DNA of 64,000 nt from Brevipalpus yothersi. Its lineage: Eukaryota > Arthropoda > Arachnida > Trombidiformes > Tenuipalpidae. The stretch covers positions 57,136-121,135 of the forward strand of contig QZCP01000104.1 in assembly GCA_003956705.1 (NCBI GenBank). The letters are read 5' to 3'. Of this stretch, positions 36,738 through 47,407 are shown in pieces. The position numbers were made by a program, and so were the translations under genes. Within the stretch, counting starts at the first letter, position 1. Every line of letters begins with the position of its first letter. Under the pieces are notes generated by a model. That model ran no database searches. It was given only the letters and a program-made list of their open reading frames with translations, and was not told the DNA's origin.

Positions 36738-36970
36738 GCCCACCGCATGCGCAAAAATTTTTTCATTTTAACCTTGAGAATTCCTGGTGACCCTAAAAAA
36801 AATTTTTTCTGTTCGGAATCTCCCCTGCATTCCATAGAACTACTCTCCACCCCTCTTTGACCACTAAAACCCCTTCAAAATAAAAAAGAACCGCCAAAAT
36901 CCTAAGCCTCACCCACATGGGGAAAAGCAATACAAGGGGAAGGCAACAGTGCTTCCTCCGCCCCTGTACA
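36738..36970 (-). repeat. Right long terminal inverted repeat
   Basis: Inverted copy of 35253-35467. Just inside it lies a poly-C run of about 10 nt (about 36720-36729) with no counterpart on the left. Confidence 0.8.
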
Positions 36971-37795
36971 ATATATTTCCTACTGATATCATCGCAACAC
37001 CTTGATTACTGTACTGTTGAAATGTTTGTGAGTCGCTTCTATAAGCCAGTTGTTGATTGCTATCAAATTGGAGTCCTTATTCTCGCGAATTCACCCGTCA
37101 CGTGATCTCCAAAAATCGATTAAGCTCAAGTTTAATTTTCGGACGGGTAAAATTTAAATGATTCGATGGGCGAAGCAACCGAGAGTGAGAATGAAACAAA
37201 TCAATTTCACAGAAAATCTTATGAAATTAAAGTTCTACAAAATTTTCTACAATCAAGAAGAATAGTCGATACAGCTGGTCAATGCATTCAATGAAAAGGT
37301 TGATGTCAGTCATTCTCATCAAAAATTATGGACGGATCTCCACGATGATATCATTTTGTTTTACCGTGTATTTCCGTAAATTCCTCACAAAAAGCTTATA
37401 TTGCCATCCAAAACTTTTCCAACCAGCTCAGCGCATGTTGATATTTCCTACAAGTTTTATCGTCTATTGACTCATCACCTAATTGACAATAGACACATGT
37501 CTCCCTCACATCACAAGAATTCCAAAAGATGAGCTATATTCAATCTAAGCAATCCTATTAGTAATAGAGAGGTTCCCGAAATTGAAACCAAGGAGATTAG
37601 ACAAAGTATGAGAATTAATCGATTTGGAGGAGCTCTCTGGTGAGAAAGTTCGATCTTCAAAAAAGCTCACATTCTCATGAGTCCAATATGACATTTAGCG
37701 CAGGTGCTTGTATATCATAAGGATTCATCCTTGAGCAGGCTCTCATCCACAGTTCTGTTTGTTAGCTGATGTGATAATATAATTTAGTCCCTGAA
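36971..37795. other. Spacer before channel D
   Basis: Contains TAGCGCAGGTGC at 37696, about 100 bp before the channel D start, comparable in place to the AGCGCAAG element of channel B. Confidence 0.4.
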
Positions 37796-39231
37796 ATGAT
37801 CCTTTCTATGATTAAAAAAAGTTTCAAATCATCAGGCTCTGATGCCTCAGTGCGATCTTTTATTGGCCAGAGATTGAAACCAACTGTGGGGATGAAATTT
37901 GTTGGTTATTGCCTGTGCATGATAGGTAAGATTTGTATAAATCTAACTGAATACTTATTGGGAGTGTACTGATGAGAATTTTTCTCCCAGGCTGCACGTA
38001 CCAGGTGAAAGAGGCTGCATCACAATATCTTCGATACGAAACAATAAATGAATCCATAACTCAAAGGCCAACTGAATTGGTATCTCCAGCCGTTTCGATT
38101 TGTTTTCCATACCACCAGCTCATTAACTATCCGTTAGCGTTGAAAACACTTCCCAAGTTCCGAGACTTGGTTGATCCAAACGTCATGAGCGGTGAAAATG
38201 AGACAAATTTTTTAAACTCATTTGAGGAATCTCTCAAGCAGAATGAATCCTTCAGATACAATTTCTTTCATTCTCTACATGAAGAATACACAATTCCACA
38301 GATAATGAGCGTTCTGTTCAAGCTTGATCACATGTTGAAAGAATGTCGTACTTTTCTCCAAGGAAATTATTCCATGACTGATTGTTCCAATCTCACGACG
38401 CTCCAAAAGTATGTTATGGGCTTCATGAAATGCTATCAATTTGGCGAAAATCCATCCCAAAGTAAACAATTTAAATATGATCTACACAAACTAAAACTAA
38501 CACAGTATCCAGATTCGTCCCTCTACCACTTCAAGTTCATCAATGTTGATCCATCTCTCACACATGTTGATTTGTTTATCCATCCTCCAGATAGAAGACC
38601 TCGTCATCTTGATGATCTAGCGTTTCAAATAAATTTTCCAGCACCCAATAAAGGGTATTTAATTGAATATTCTCGAGCTGTTACTAAACTTTTGCCTAAA
38701 CCTTACAAATCCAGATGTCATGCTCGCCCAGTTAGCCGAACTCAGATGATCGACGATTGTGTCACTGATAATACGAAAGAAAATTCGATCAAAGTTCCTC
38801 CTTGGATTATCGCAAGCTCTAATATTCCGATGAAAATTGTCTACACATCAAAATTAACAAAAGCAAATTCAGATGCATTCGATGAACTGGTGAGGAAATG
38901 TTATAACTCATGGCCTAAGCCTGATTGTGAAACAGAAGAATTTAAAGTATCTCTCAAAGGACAAAGGAAGCTGAGTAGAAACACATCCTTCGAGATTGAT
39001 ATCAATCTATCAACCCAATCAGAGACCATAAATGAGATGAAATCTGTCCGCCATCCAGTAGATATTTTTGTTGATGTCGGTTCTGTACTTGGTTTCTGGT
39101 TTGGGGTTTATGCTGCTGGAATATTTCGGATTAAGCGACTCATCAAGAAGAATCTACTTCCGCCTTCGAAAGTTCAATCTCTCAAGCTTAAGCACCAAAA
39201 CAGAAGTATCAAACGGGATGAAAAGTACTAA
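37796..39231 (+). CDS. DEG/ENaC-like channel D
   Basis: Two exons, 37796-37925 and 37991-39231 (456 aa). Closest to channel B: identical exon 2 length, and the N-terminus starts 'MILS' and ends 'GMKFVGYCLCMI'. An in-frame stop 24 nt upstream fixes the start. It has drifted at positions constant elsewhere: 'YVMGFMKCYQF' for VKDDLKCYQF, 'VSRTQMIDDC' for DSRNQEIDRC, and 'DDLAFQINFPA' for the GRTD segment. The second helix 'VGSVLGFWFGVYAAGIF' is unchanged (filter G-V-Y). The frame is intact throughout, so it is presumably functional though evolving quickly. Confidence 0.86.
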
Positions 39232-40085
39232 AGCTAACACTATTGCTATTGAAATAAAAATAATAAGTCATAGAACTTGGAAAATTGGTTAATTATTGTT
39301 ATTGATAACATAATAACAGAAAAAATAAATCACAGCTAGTTTGCTCTGTTATAAGATAAGGATAAGGATAAGCTAAGAAAGATAACTAGGCCATTTATTT
39401 TGTTTCATTTTCTCAATCGAGTTTGTCAACCCAAACTCAATAGTAATATTTCTCACAATTCTGATGGAAGAACTCATCAAATGATTTAATGAATGTATAT
39501 TGAAGAGAAAGTATTTATGATGACAATTCGGAATCATTCTGATCGTAGATGGAATCGATTCATCCTATTTTCTTCTCAGTGACCACATGATATTACAAGC
39601 AAATCGAATCAAAAACTGGCCAGTCTTGATCTCTCAATAGATGCTGCATGCAATCTTACTCGACAGCTATTCAAATTATGCATTTCAAAGCTGTATATGG
39701 AAGAGATTCTTATAGATATTGATACGCTTATTCAAGCTCAATCATTGGCTAAGATTGCTATGATTAATAACAAATTTAATTCTCTTATTTATTTATTTTT
39801 TTTTCCTTATTTTGAAATTCCGAATTGGGAAAAAAACTTTTTCTCTTAAAATCATAGCAATTTTTTAAGCTGTTTGATTGAGAAAAGAAGTGTTCATTAA
39901 TATGCCACCAAATGCAGGTAATCAATGATGCTCGTGCGCAATTATCCAGCACATGATAGCGATCTGAGAAGATTGATATTCCTAAGCTCAGGTGATACCC
40001 ATGTCCCTTTTCTGGACCAATTAACTATTGAATATTCTATCCTAGTTATTGAACTTTTTCAAAAAGTTATCTAACTGGACGAGCG
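39232..40085. other. Spacer between channels D and E
   Basis: AT-rich with T-runs near 39790. A GTGCGCAATT at about 39935 is a weak relative of the AGCGCAAG element. No gene seen. Confidence 0.4.
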
Positions 40086-41432
40086 ATGCGAATCAAGCCT
40101 ATTGGATATTGTTTCTGTACCCTAGGTAAGATGCGACAGTTTTGATCCAGAAGTAACTGGTTATAAATATTATAAATATTCCCCTTTTGCACAGGTTTTC
40201 TGTATGAGGTATATGAAATTGTGCAACAAACTTTCACCTATGACTATTTGTCGAAGTCTTCCAGAAGATTACCTGGAAATTTCACCCTCCCAGCAGTTTC
40301 GATGTGTTTTCCTCATCAAGCATTGTTGAATTATACGTTGGCAATTTTGATTCTCCCAAAATTTCGAGAAATTGTCCAGTTGAGTGGAATCAGAGCTGAA
40401 AATGATTCACAACTAATTGATGCTCTTGGAGAAGCGCTCAACCAAAATACCTCATTCGAAGATAGATTTTACCATTCTCTCCATGAAGAATATACAGTTC
40501 CAGAGATCATGAGCATCACTGTAAAACTCGACCACATGCTTAAAGAATGTGTTACCATTGCTCCCGGTGAATATTCCATGACAAATTGTCCCTCTCCAGC
40601 ATCACTCCCAAAATACTTGAAAGATGGTTTGATATGTTATGAATTCGGTGCTGCCTCTCAAGATGGTACAAACCACACAGACTTCATTTATGATATCAAG
40701 AAATTTAATCAAAATAGCTTCATATACGGATTCAGATTCATCAATATTGATAGGTCCCTTAACCATATTGATGTATTCATTCATCCTCAAAAGCGGAGAC
40801 CCTCTGGTAGAATCGATAAGCCTGCTAGAATTGAATACCCATCATGGTTTAAGGAAACTCATATTCAATTCACTCAGTATGTTACCAAAGCCCCGTTTGA
40901 TTCTCACCTATTAAATTGTCATGATTATGAGAGAAGCCGTTATGAGCAGATCGATGCTTGTATAAGAAATAAATCTCAAGAGAGAGATGAAAAAAGAGTT
41001 CCGCCTTGGGTATTATTGGAAACAGATATTCCTGTGAAAGTTTTGCATCCATCGAATTTCACGAGAGAGGAACTCAATGCCTTGGTTCAGCTAACTGAAA
41101 ATTGCTGGGAAATTTGGGACAAACCTGATTGCAATTTTGAGAATATTCCTGCATCTTGGGATTATCGCACATTTGGTAATGGAAATGAGTCGCATAAAGT
41201 CTTCATAAAAGTCCCCACTAATAATGTGTTTATCTATGAAGATGTACCACTTCCTCTTAAACCTTTTTTGGACATTCTTATTGAGATCGGATCCTCCCTA
41301 GGTACATGGTTTGGAGTTTATATCTCTGGTCTCTTCAGTGCTGGTCAAATAGTTATAAAAAAATTTGTTTTTCTGCCTAGAAGCTCCATATTAACACAGA
41401 AATCAGCGAGTATGAGAACTTTTCCAAATTGA
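40086..41432 (+). CDS. DEG/ENaC-like channel E (divergent)
   Basis: Two exons, 40086-40125 and 40195-41432 (425 aa). Exon 1 is 'MRIKPIGYCFCTL', with no cytosolic N-terminus. It lacks the cysteine that follows the intron elsewhere ('GFLYEVYEI' versus GC-S/T/G-YQ). 'LPAVSMCFPHQALLNYTLAI' and 'LKDGLICYEF' are altered family marks. 'HEEYTVPEIMS' places it in subfamily 1. The second helix 'GSSLGTWFGVYISGLF' has filter G-V-Y. The charged stretch before it differs from its relatives. Intact frame; the most divergent subfamily 1 member. Confidence 0.82.
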
Positions 41433-41772
41433 ATACTGTCTCGGATGGCACCACAGAGGTCCAGTTGTGATTCTCCAAATTCTGACGGAAAATGTCAGAA
41501 CGGCTTTTGACTTTCAAGACCTTTCGAAGAAATGAACTCTGAGAATTAACGTAGTCACATGGACTCTCCTAATATTCTCTCATCTAATAGCAAGAGAGAG
41601 AGAAAAACGTCACCCTCAGACCCTACATTTAGAATAATTTATAGAATGATTGTTCTTAGTCATTAGAACCTCAAGATTTGTCCAGTTTTGAAAATGGACT
41701 ACCGTGGTTACATTGATTCGCATTCTCGGCATTCACTTCATCGAGCCATGAAATCAACAGCGCAAGATTCTT
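41433..41772. other. Spacer between channels E and F
   Basis: No gene. CAGCGCAAGATTC at 41757 is another copy of the upstream element. A GA-rich run lies near 41590. Confidence 0.4.
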
Positions 41773-43502
41773 ATGCGCAGAGATCATATTCAATTAAAAT
41801 CTGTCATAAAATATAATGAGCTTTCAAAAAATATGTATCCATCTTTCTCAAATAAACCCCGCCTTAGCTTATTCCATCTTATCACTTATCTTCCTGTGAA
41901 GGGGATCAAAAATTTTTGCTCGGTTTTGAAGATTGGTGCTCGAAGCATTCTTGAACTTAGAATCGGAACCAACATTGGCTTGCCACCATCATCTCTAATG
42001 ATTTTCACAATTTTTGGACACTTTTTATGCATTTTAGGTAAGTTTGATCGTTCAGAATTTTGATAGATTAAAATTAGGATAAATTCAATTTCAAAAACTT
42101 TCTCCAAGGTTGTTCTTATCAATTGTATCAAATCTTCAACCGATTTCCACGGGATACATATCTGTTCTCCCAGATACGAAGGCCAACTAATATTGTGTAT
42201 CCAGCGGTTTCAATCTGTTTTCCTTATCATCAACTAATTAACTATTCATTAGCATTGACTTCACTACCCAATTTTCGAGAAATTGTCAACAAGAATGGAG
42301 TTGAAGCTGAAAATGATACACAACTAATGGTTTCTCTGGAAGAAATGCTCCAGAAAAATCGATCTTTTAAAGATGAGTTTTTCGATTCCATTCATGACAA
42401 GTACACGATTGCAGAGATGATGAGTGTTGTTACAAGGCTTGAATATATGCTACAAGAATGTACAACTCTTTCTCCTGGTGAATATTTCATGACAAGCTGT
42501 GCCACCCCCTATCAAGAATACATTAAAGACGATCTGAAATGCTACCAATTTGGTAGCCATCCAAATAGTAGTCAAGAATTCAACCCAACCAAGATCGGAG
42601 TTTCTCTATCAGTACATCCACATGAATTCCTTTTCCACTTGAAATTCATTAATATTGATATATCACTTACACACCTTGTGGTATATATTCACCCTCGAAA
42701 AAGGAGACCTTGTGGCTTAGCTGAGGAATCATTGCGTATCAATTATCCAGCATTGTTAATAGCCCACATTGTTGCCTACAATCGAATATACACAAAACTT
42801 CTTCCTCCTCCTTACAAGCCAGGCTGTCACCATTATCCAGAAAGTCAAAATCAGATGAGAGACGATTGTGTAAGAGATTTGGTTCAAAAAGATTCAAATT
42901 TGATTCCTCCTCTGCTTACACTGGAAACAAATTCTCGTGTTAAAACCTTTTATAAATCAAATAAAACTGAATCAAAGATTAACACACTTTATAAGTTAGC
43001 GATGCTCCAATGTTCTGATACTTGGCCAAGCCCGGATTGTGAAACGGAGGATTTCTTGCCACGAACTGCAGGGTATGGAATCAAATCTAGAGGTAAATTT
43101 TTCGTCATTCGGATTGATCTACCCTCAGAAGGTTTTGATGCTATCAATATACAAAAGCCAATCCGGTCGATTGTTCGTCTTTTTGTGGAAGTCAATTCAC
43201 TTCTGGGCATTTGGTATGGTATTTATGTTGGCACAATTTTCTCAATTCCTCGCATGGTAAGAACATCTTTCCGCCGAAATCGGGACAAAAGGTCAAGATT
43301 ACAAGCAAATATTGGCCAAAAATTAAGCAACATTTCAGATAAAGTGAAAATAATTAAAAACTTATGTATCCCGAACCCAAAACGTTTCTTCTCCAATCGA
43401 AAATATTCGAGTCCCCAGAATCAACCAAAAGCAGTTTTATCTGCAAAAAAGAATTTCACGAGGAAGAAAATGTTTAATCGAGCCAATGTCGTGACTGATT
43501 AA
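41773..43502 (+). CDS. DEG/ENaC-like channel F (long tails)
   Basis: Exons 41773-42037 and 42109-43502 (552 aa). If translation starts at 41773 there is an 88-residue Ser/Arg-rich N-terminus. If it starts at ATG 41995 ('MIFTIFGHFLCIL') the N-terminus is as short as in C and E, and the total is 478 aa. The sequence alone does not decide. 'GCSYQLYQIF', 'YPAVSICFPYHQLINYSLAL' and 'YIKDDLKCYQF' are normal. 'ESQNQMRDDC' and 'SPDCETEDF' are drifted. The second helix 'VNSLLGIWYGIYVGTIF' has filter G-I-Y. A C-terminal tail of about 100 residues, very rich in Lys/Arg/Asn, is the longest in the array. Confidence 0.82.
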
Positions 43503-43554
43503 GTGTGTCATAACTTCATCTCACGCCAATAAAGCCTACAAGATCCTCTTCATT

Positions 43555-43728
43555 CCCTCAATCAATTGATATTCTGTTCACATTCCATCTCCCTCGTATT
43601 TCAACTCATTATTTCATGATGATATGAGCTCGAGTCCGACTAATGAGCAAAATATTCTAGCCAAGTATTTTCTGACCCACACACGATAATTCATGATTAC
43701 ACAACTTTTACTCTTAATCAGTTCTCTA
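43555..43728 (+). repeat. Duplicated upstream region, copy at pseudogene G
   Basis: Direct repeat of 44938-45092, roughly 75% identical by eye (shared ATCAATTGATATTCTGTTCAC, TCATGATGAT, AATGAGCA, ACTTTTACTCT). It is the presumed 5' flank of pseudogene G. Confidence 0.7.
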
Positions 43729-43794
43729 CGATCGACCCCTCCAATCCATATTCTTGCATTTTTTCCTCCAATTGGTGAAGCGTTGGCACAGATG

Positions 43795-44562
43795 TTCAAT
43801 GATAATATGCTGGAAGAATGTGTAACTCTTGTTCCTAGTAGATATACCATAGCAAATTGTTCCAGTCTCACACCGCTCCAAAAATATAAAAGATGACCAC
43901 AAATGCTATCGATTCGGAGAATATTCAGTCCATAGTGACAAATTTAAATATAATTTGCGAAAACTTATACTATGGTAGTATACAGACTCATTTCTCTTTC
44001 GCTTCAAATTTATTCACATTGATCCATCACTCACACATATGATGATATATATTCATTCTCGAAAAAGAAGACTATGTGTTCAATCTGATGAAGCATTGAA
44101 AATACCTAATCCAGCCTTCATGAAAGAGTTTCACGCTACATATACTGGAAATTTCACCAAACTTTTGCCTGAGCAAATTTGGATTGTTATGAGTATTTGG
44201 GTAGTCGCTATCAGATAATAGAAGGCTGTGTTAGAGAGAGAATTAAAGGCAATACAGATCGACTTCCTTTTTTGTTTACTTTTGAGTCCAATGTTCCTGT
44301 ACAAACCTTCTACAAATCAAATATCACGAAAGCAGAGTTCGATTCATTGACCAAGCTGAAGGAAAAATGCAACAAGATATGGCCTAAGCCCAATTGTGAA
44401 AGGGAACAATTCAGTCCAACCCTCCAAAGATGGGTAAAAGAAACCCGAAACCCATCATATGGTACGAAAATTTATACAAAAAAAATTGGCAGAAGTAGCT
44501 CAAATTACCAGCCAGTGGAGAACCCTCATCCTTGCCTCAGCGAAGTCAATGTAAATTTCTGA
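43795..44562 (+). pseudogene. DEG/ENaC-like pseudogene G
   Basis: Begins in the middle of exon 2 ('MLEECVTLVPSRYTIANCSS', compare channel B 'MLDECRTLLPGQYSITNCSS'). The first exon and about 150 residues are missing. Defects: a deletion shifts frame where VKDD is expected (TGA at about 43886), a TAG replaces Gln in the WQYPD segment (about 43974-43980), another indel lies near 44170, and the second membrane segment is gone. Two ORFs of 67 and 127 codons are the surviving pieces. It is closest to channel B (subfamily 1). Confidence 0.85.
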
Positions 44563-44782
44563 CTTCTCGTTTGAAAAAACTCTTCCTCCGACTAGAAATT
44601 CTATTTTCTCGAAGGTCAGTCAAAATGTAAGTCTGATTCCTAAATTGAACTCGTCAGAAATGGTCTCTTCTGATTATTGTATTCTGCCATGAATACGCCT
44701 AGCTTTGCTTTTTGAATAGGAACAAGTATTGAATAGTAGACCAGAATATTCTCCTTAATTGAACAAATATCATAATTTTAGT

Positions 44783-44792
44783 GAAGAGAGAG

Positions 44793-44827
<35 letters not shown>

Positions 44828-44832
44828 GAGAG
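44783..44832 (+). repeat. (GA)n/(GAAA)n microsatellite
   Basis: Fifty nt of pure purine, GAGA and GAAA units, ending in TCTC. Confidence 0.85.
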
Positions 44833-44937
44833 TCTCTTCAGCTTTCAAGCTAATTAATATTCAGCTCACATTCATAACAGTTTCATAACATATATTCAAG
44901 AGCGTGTGTAATAGCTGACCCAATTCAAGCTAATCAG

Positions 44938-45092
44938 CATCTCAATCAATTGATATTCTGTTCACTTTCATCTTCATTTCACTCGTTAATTCATGATGAT
45001 ATTGAACACAAGTCAAACGAATGAGCAGAATATTTTTTAACCAACAGAATATAATTCGTGATTGCTCAACTTTTACTCTCGATTTAGTTTCT
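44938..45092 (+). repeat. Duplicated upstream region, copy at channel H
   Basis: Direct repeat of 43555-43728. It lies 120-270 bp upstream of the channel H start, so a promoter is probably included. Confidence 0.7.
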
Positions 45093-45211
45093 AAACTCAG
45101 CTCATTTCATGTTTGAACTTATCGTTATCAATTTTTCCAACTAATATCGTTAAATGAAATAAGTTATTTCCATGTTCCCCTGCTCCAACCAAAAAAGAAA
45201 AAAATCTCGAA

Positions 45212-46601
45212 ATGAAAGTGTATAATTTGATTAGATTCGGTGGGTATTGCCTATGTTTTTTGGGTAAGATTTGCATTCATAGTTTATTCTATCCTCCCAC
45301 TATTTGTGATAAATCTTTACATTGGCTTTTGTTTTTGTTATTATGTGCACTCCCTATCATGAAATTTCCAAGGCTGCTCTTACCAATTGTACGAGGTTGC
45401 TGTTCGACACTTGTCTTGGAACATCATCATGGAATCCAGAATCAATCGACCAAAATACTTTGTCCCTCCAGCCGTTTCGATTTGCTTTCCCTACCTTCAA
45501 TTGATAAACTATGCCTTTGGGTTCCGTCGGATTCCAAAACTGAAAAGTTTAGCACGTAGATTCATTGAATATGCAGACTCTAATCAAAAATTGTTAGAAA
45601 AATTAGACACTAATCTCAGGCAAAACTACACATTTCGAGAAGCATTCTATGATGATATTCATGAGAGGTTTACCATCAAACAAATAATGAGCATAACATT
45701 GGGACTTGATTCAATATTGAAAAGATGTCTCAGCTTGATGCCCGGAAGTTATTCATTAGAACCATGTAGAAACATTTACAAGTATCAAAATTATGTGAAA
45801 GATGATCTCAAATGTTTTCAATTCACGGTCGATCGAAAAGATGGTGTCAATTCGGAATTCGATCTTCAACAGTTATATTATTGGCAATATCCAGATGTTT
45901 TCCTTTTTCGATTGAATTTTGTGCAGATTGATCCCAATATTTATCGCATGGTAATATTTATTCATCCAAGCAATCGAAAACCTGCTGGACGGACTGATAT
46001 ACCGTTACAGATAGATTTCCCAACAAGAAAGCTTGGATATAATATAACTTTCTCTAGAACTCTGAACAAATTGCTTCCCGCACCTTTCCGATCAGACTGT
46101 TATGATTATCAAGACAGTCGAAATCAAGAAATAGATAGATGTATTCGAAAAGCAGCTATCGATGATATCGGAAAAGTGCCTCCATGGATTTTGTTGAAAT
46201 CGAATGTCAATGTGAAAACTTTACGGCAATCAACAATTGCGGGTGAAGATTTCCATCAATTGATCGAAATCACCAAAAAATGTTCACTAAACTTCTCTCG
46301 TCCTGACTGTCATCTAGAAGAATTTACTCCAGAACTTTTGGCTACCAAGAAAGGGAATGGAGCGGAATATTTTGGAATGGATGTAAATCTTCCAACATCA
46401 CTGGATGTGGAGAATAAAATAAAGCCAGCTCAAACATTAATCAGTTTGTTCGTCTATGTTGTGTCTGTACTTGGTTTTTGGTTTGGTGTCCATGCTGCAG
46501 CAATATTCAGAGTTGGCCACAAGATCAAGAAAATTCTTCCTCCAGCCCCAAAAGTTTCCAATATGCCATTGGTTTACATGGAAAGTTCAGCATCGAAATG
46601 A
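45212..46601 (+). CDS. DEG/ENaC-like channel H
   Basis: Two exons, 45212-45263 and 45373-46601 (426 aa). Most similar to channel A over the extracellular domain ('YYWQYPDVFLFRLNF', 'GRTDIPLQIDFPTRKLGYNI', 'FSRTLNKLLPAPF', 'DSRNQEIDRCI'), although B-G lie between them. The N-terminus has about 8 residues before the first helix. The second helix 'VSVLGFWFGVHAAAIF' has His at the filter serine position. Short tail. The 109-nt intron is the longest of the family's first introns. Confidence 0.87.
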
Positions 46602-47407
46602 ACAAGGAACGAATCTTCATAGAAGTAGCATGTAGATTATACCCAAAATTCCATGGTTCTAAAGCTATGAGCGAGCTAACCCATCTAATAAATCTTATTA
46701 TATCAAACTGCCCAGGAAAACCACAAATTGAGTTTTGATCACCTTGATTGTTTCAGCATTCTATTTGCAAGGGAATTAGCAAAATAATTTCATGAGATGC
46801 ATGAATCAAATTTAATTCTTGATGAGTTCACGAGAGCTGTTAGAGCATGGCGTTAATGATAGCAATTCAATCTGAAAAGTTTGATTTGCTCCGTTGATTG
46901 ACTAAAATTTGTTTTTCCCAATTTTAGACCTTTATTTCTGATGATACAGTGAAATATTCGCTCTCTGTAGTGCAGAATATAAATGAAAAAGCTACAAATC
47001 TTATATTGTGAAATGAATTGGTTTGCTATCAGTAAAATATTCACAACCAACAGTTCTAAGCTATCCCTTTCAAATTAAACTCATTCCTATCGATCGAAAT
47101 AAATGTCCTAGACAAGATATATTCGAGAAGATACATGCTGTGTTCTGAGTTCATTAGGGATTTATTCCTACAAAAAAGCCAGAAGATTCGGAAAATATCT
47201 CGTTCAGTGTGTCCTCTCAAAAACATTAGCATTCAATCACGGCAAAGGCAAGACACATCTTCTTAATGAGAACTTTGTCTCTAATTGTCAAAAATATATA
47301 TCATTTAATTATTGTATCGACCACGAAGCAATCGCAAAATCTCAGATATCATCAACTTCTCGAATTGAGAAACACAACTCAGGTTCAGTATCTAAAATTT
47401 GAGTGGG
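46602..47407. other. Spacer between channels H and I
   Basis: AT-rich, no supported ORF or repeat. Confidence 0.4.

Larger units (their letters stand above)
35253..36970. mobile_element. 1.7-kb element with inverted repeats over 200 bp
   Basis: The left end (35253-35467) and right end (36738-36970) are long inverted repeats, about 85% identical by eye. Both begin TGTACAGGG and share GGAAGCACTGTTGCCTTCCC, then GGCGGTT, GAAGGGGTTTTAGTGGTCA, then AGTTCTATGGAATGCAG. Both flanks are ATATAT (35247-35252 and 36971-36976), a 6-bp duplication or a shorter palindromic TA/ATAT one. The inside has CCAAT boxes, a TATA box and one ORF. Its base composition is richer in GC and CpG than the surroundings. 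No transposase, integrase or replication protein was recognised, so the class is open; a non-autonomous DNA transposon carrying a passenger gene is one reading. Confidence 0.8.
44563..45211. other. Spacer with microsatellite before channel H
   Basis: Contains a GA/GAAA microsatellite at 44783-44832 and the repeat 44938-45092. No gene. Confidence 0.6.

Noticed and set aside
35253..36970. Endogenous parvovirus/densovirus reading of the TIR element
   Set aside because: Long terminal repeats and a strong promoter suggested it, but the repeats are not self-palindromic hairpins, and no replication or capsid motif is visible.
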